From Gammaproteobacteria bacterium (GTDB lineage: Bacteria; Pseudomonadota; Gammaproteobacteria; UBA9214): a DNA stretch of 7,876 nt. Made by a program: the position numbers and the translations under genes. Positions 6,059-7,876 of this stretch are shown piece by piece. Positions within the stretch are counted from its first letter, which is position 1. The number at the start of each line of letters is the position of its first letter. The stretch spans positions 1 to 7,876 of the forward strand of contig JAUVNM010000074.1 of assembly GCA_030599705.1 (NCBI GenBank), written 5' to 3'. Below the pieces are notes generated by a model, which had not been told where the DNA came from, made no database searches, and saw only the letters and a program-made list of their open reading frames with translations.

Positions 6059-6780
6059 AAGGTAATACAGCAAAAAACCTGGACCAGGATCGCTGTAATG
6101 AACTCGTTGTTAACCATGCAACACTGGTAAAGAGAATAGCCTATCACCTGATGAGCAGGTTGCCGCCCAGCGTGCAGGCCGATGACCTGATTCAGGCCGG
6201 GATGATTGGCCTGATCGAGGCATCCCGTAATTTTGACCCCGAACAGGGCGCCAGTTTCGAAACCTATGCCGGAATCAGGATTCGCGGGTCCATGCTCGAT
6301 GAGATCAGGCGCACTGACTGGACTCCGCGTTCGGTGCACCGCAAGGCTCGCGAGGTTGCCGAGGCGGTTCGCAAAATTGAAAACGAGAAGGGCCGTGATG
6401 CTCGTGATGTGGAGGTCGCCGAGGTCATGGGGATTAACCTGAATGAATATCACAAGATATTGCAGGACGCGACCGGCTGCAGGATTTTCAGCTTTGAGGA
6501 TCCAGGGACACTGGGTGATGAGGGATTCGTAAGTCCGGACCGGCAGACCAACCAGCCGTATGAGAACCTGCAAAAGAGTGATTTCAAGGAAGGGCTTGCA
6601 ACGGCGATCAAGGGGCTGCCGGAGCGTGAACGCTTGATCATGGCCCTCTACTATGACGAGGAGCTTAACCTGAGGGAAATTGGCGAGATTCTCGGTGTCA
6701 GCGAATCGCGCGTCTGCCAGATTCACGGCCAGGCCCTGATTCGTCTGCGGGCGCGCATGGAGGACTGGCTGGCTGATTGA
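6055..6780 (+). CDS. fliA: FliA, flagellar sigma factor sigma-28
   Basis: At 241 residues this matches the usual FliA length (E. coli FliA is 239). Region 2 spans about 20-90 and includes the core-binding and -10-recognition stretch DDLIQAGMIGLIEASRNFDP followed by FETYAGIRIRGSMLDEIR and DWTPRSV. Region 3 spans about 95-150. Region 4 (about 180-235) contains LPERERLIMALYY and the helix-turn-helix LREIGEILGVSESRVCQIH. No region 1.1 is present, as is normal for this family. FliA directs RNA polymerase to late flagellar and chemotaxis genes and is held inactive by FlgM until the hook is finished. A strong GGGAGG ribosome binding site lies within the end of fleN, and the ATG overlaps the fleN stop. 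One excellent sigma-28 promoter in this window (428-454) is a likely target. Confidence 0.96.
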   Translation: MKGNTAKNLDQDRCNELVVNHATLVKRIAYHLMSRLPPSVQADDLIQAGMIGLIEASRNFDPEQGASFETYAGIRIRGSMLDEIRRTDWTPRSVHRKAREVAEAVRKIENEKGRDARDVEVAEVMGINLNEYHKILQDATGCRIFSFEDPGTLGDEGFVSPDRQTNQPYENLQKSDFKEGLATAIKGLPERERLIMALYYDEELNLREIGEILGVSESRVCQIHGQALIRLRARMEDWLAD

Positions 6781-6797
6781 CCGACGGCTGACCCGGA

Positions 6798-7292
6798 ATG
6801 ATGCCCCGCAGTTATGAAGCGCACGGGTGGTACGCAAGACGCAACGGTACCGTCAGGGGGCCTTTTGAGGATGAATGTGTATCACGTTATATCCTGCTTG
6901 GCAGGATACGCCTGAATGATGAGCTGAGCCGGAATGGCGACAAATGGCAGCCGGTTACTGAATTCCCGGAGTTGTTGCCCGCGGAGCTGTCCGGGTTGGA
7001 GGGCTGGGATGACTACCACAAGCTTGTCATGGCGCGTATCGAATATGATGAACGCATATCAGAACGGCGTCGAAACAGACCCGCACAAACGTCCGGCCGG
7101 GAACGCCGGTCAGGAAAGGAGCGACGCCGGTCGGACAGTATTACAGAATTATTCAGACACCTGCTGCGCGGCGGGCCTCCGAATGCACGCAACCGGGAAC
7201 CACATAATGGCAGGCAATCATTCAGGGATATTTTGCTGATGGCCCTGCTGATCAGCCTGGTTGTGACCTGTTTCAATCTCTCCACGCGCTAG
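6798..7292 (+). CDS. GYF_2/DUF4339-like protein with C-terminal membrane anchor
   Basis: This 164-residue protein opens with a pattern typical of the GYF_2 (DUF4339) fold: GWY at 10-12, NGTVRGPF at 16-23, and WQPVTEFPEL at 50-59. That fold is generally taken to mediate protein or peptide contacts. A strongly basic, probably disordered linker (about 88-145) contains the repeat-like RERRSGKERRRSD. A single hydrophobic segment, ILLMALLISLVVTCF (145-159), ends three or four residues before the C-terminus, so the protein looks tail-anchored with its globular part in the cytoplasm. It starts 17 bases after fliA on the same strand, making it a likely last gene of the fleN-fliA operon. ATG codons at 6798 and 6801 are equivalent and the ribosome binding site is weak. 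I recognise no specific function; a flagellar or polar accessory role is only suggested by position. Confidence 0.8.
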   Translation: MMPRSYEAHGWYARRNGTVRGPFEDECVSRYILLGRIRLNDELSRNGDKWQPVTEFPELLPAELSGLEGWDDYHKLVMARIEYDERISERRRNRPAQTSGRERRSGKERRRSDSITELFRHLLRGGPPNARNREPHNGRQSFRDILLMALLISLVVTCFNLSTR

Positions 7293-7295
7293 AAT

Positions 7296-7359
7296 CTGTT
7301 GGCCGAATGAATTCGGCCCTACAACCCGATCAGTAGGGCCGAATTTATTCGGCCAATAG
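7296..7359. repeat. REP-like long inverted repeat between convergent genes
   Basis: Two arms, 7296-7322 and 7333-7359, pair over 27 bp around a 10-base loop; read on the plus strand the only imperfections are two G-U wobbles. Each arm is itself palindromic: GGCCGAAT-GA-ATTCGGCC at 7301-7318, and GGCCGAAT-TT-ATTCGGCC at 7337-7354. Such paired palindromes in a space between convergent genes are typical of REP/BIME-type repeats and may also block transcription from both sides. There is no U tract on either strand, so this is not a classical intrinsic terminator. The left arm begins 4 bases after the GYF-protein stop, and the right arm contains the last codons and stop of the AMMECR1 gene. Confidence 0.8.
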
Positions 7360-7876
7360 CTGGAACCTGCAGCGCTCGATATCCTTCAGCTTCGCAGCAA
7401 ACGACTCCGTGGTATAGCGGCTGATTTCGATGGTGGCGGACCAGTAATCCGCCTCCAGACCGGCCTTCCGCTTCAGGTGCTGCAGAAAGCTGCCGGGTTC
7501 CGAAAGTGATTCCCAGACCGCCGGCAGAAATGTCCCGGTGGCCGACCGGTCCCTGAGGATCAGTCCGTCAATACCGGGGCGCAACTGGCTTGCAAGGTCC
7601 TGTTCCGAATCGAATGTCATCGGTTCCGGTATTCCCAGGATCGATATCTGGATCTCCAGGCCGGAAAGTTCTGCCGTTGTCACCGGCCTGAAACGCGGGT
7701 CCCTGGAAGCGGCAGCCCAGGCGTTGCCGGTCACGTCCGCACACAGCGAGGTATGCGCATGGAGCGTGCCGATGCAGCCGCGCAGGACTCCGGCAGCCTT
7801 CAGAGTCACAAAGGTTGCCCGCTTCTCAGCCAGCCAGCCGGGGCAGTCAGCTGGATCGACGTGCAATGGCTGTTGA
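7345..7876 (-). CDS. AMMECR1-domain protein (AmmeMemoRadiSam system protein A type), 5'-truncated by the window edge
   Basis: The visible part covers most of an AMMECR1 domain with its hallmark motifs: FVTLKAAGVLRGCIGTL (the LRGCIG signature), NAWAAASRDPRFRPVT, ISILGIPEPM, LRPGIDGLIL, GTFLPAVWE and LQHLKRKAGL-x4-YW. In bacteria this domain is found in the AmmeMemoRadiSam module beside a Memo-like and a radical SAM protein. Its biochemical role is not established. The frame stays open to the edge (residues before the TTG at 7864-7866 read QQP), and the family normally has a few dozen further residues before the signature, so the true start lies beyond the window. The TAA stop and last four codons (Leu-Leu-Ala-Glu) lie within the right arm of the inverted repeat. 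It converges on the flagellar block and is probably unrelated to it. Confidence 0.9.
   Translation of the reverse strand, partial: QQPLHVDPADCPGWLAEKRATFVTLKAAGVLRGCIGTLHAHTSLCADVTGNAWAAASRDPRFRPVTTAELSGLEIQISILGIPEPMTFDSEQDLASQLRPGIDGLILRDRSATGTFLPAVWESLSEPGSFLQHLKRKAGLEADYWSATIEISRYTTESFAAKLKDIERCRFQLLAE

Noticed and set aside
6022..6837. A 271-residue open frame on the minus strand opposite fliA
   Set aside because: It lies entirely opposite fliA, whose family match is unambiguous. The frame has no recognisable domain and is what G+C-biased codon use produces on the opposite strand.

Overview
The window looks like a chromosomal flagellar-regulation locus from a gammaproteobacterium. FleQ, FleN and FliA all resemble the Pseudomonas-type polar-flagellum regulators more than an FlhDC-type system, and the base composition is moderately G+C-rich with no sign of recent transfer in the core genes. 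The assignment to Gammaproteobacteria rests on these protein families; I cannot name the genus.

Layout. On the minus strand at the left edge are a tRNA-Ala with anticodon CGC (5-80) and a 60-residue protein resembling the C-terminal, sigma-28-binding half of FlgM (177-359). The latter is preceded by a very good sigma-28 promoter. A long non-coding stretch (360-868) follows. It holds promoter-like elements in both directions and a compact structured element ending in a terminator-like hairpin, which could be a small RNA or a fleQ leader. On the plus strand come fleQ (869-2299), a globin-PAS-GGDEF-EAL c-di-GMP enzyme (about 2568-4823), a 350-bp non-coding leader with palindromes (4824-5173), fleN (5174-6058), fliA (6055-6780, overlapping fleN by 4 bases) and a GYF_2/DUF4339-like protein with a C-terminal membrane anchor (6798-7292). 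A nearly perfect 27-bp inverted repeat separates this block from a convergent, edge-truncated AMMECR1/AmrA-type gene (7345-7876, minus).

How the parts may fit together. FleQ is the sigma-54 activator at the top of the cascade and keeps all three c-di-GMP-contact motifs known from Pseudomonas FleQ. Next to it lies a predicted haem-based gas sensor whose EAL (c-di-GMP-degrading) domain has all its expected catalytic residues. Its GGDEF motif is altered to GGDQF while the inhibitory I-site is retained. The simplest reading is a haem-sensing phosphodiesterase that adjusts the c-di-GMP seen by FleQ. FleN restrains FleQ and limits flagellar number, FliA drives the late genes, and the short FlgM-like protein, itself apparently under FliA control, could restrain FliA. 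Family assignments are strong. The regulatory wiring, the RNA element and the roles of the mini-FlgM and the GYF protein are inference.
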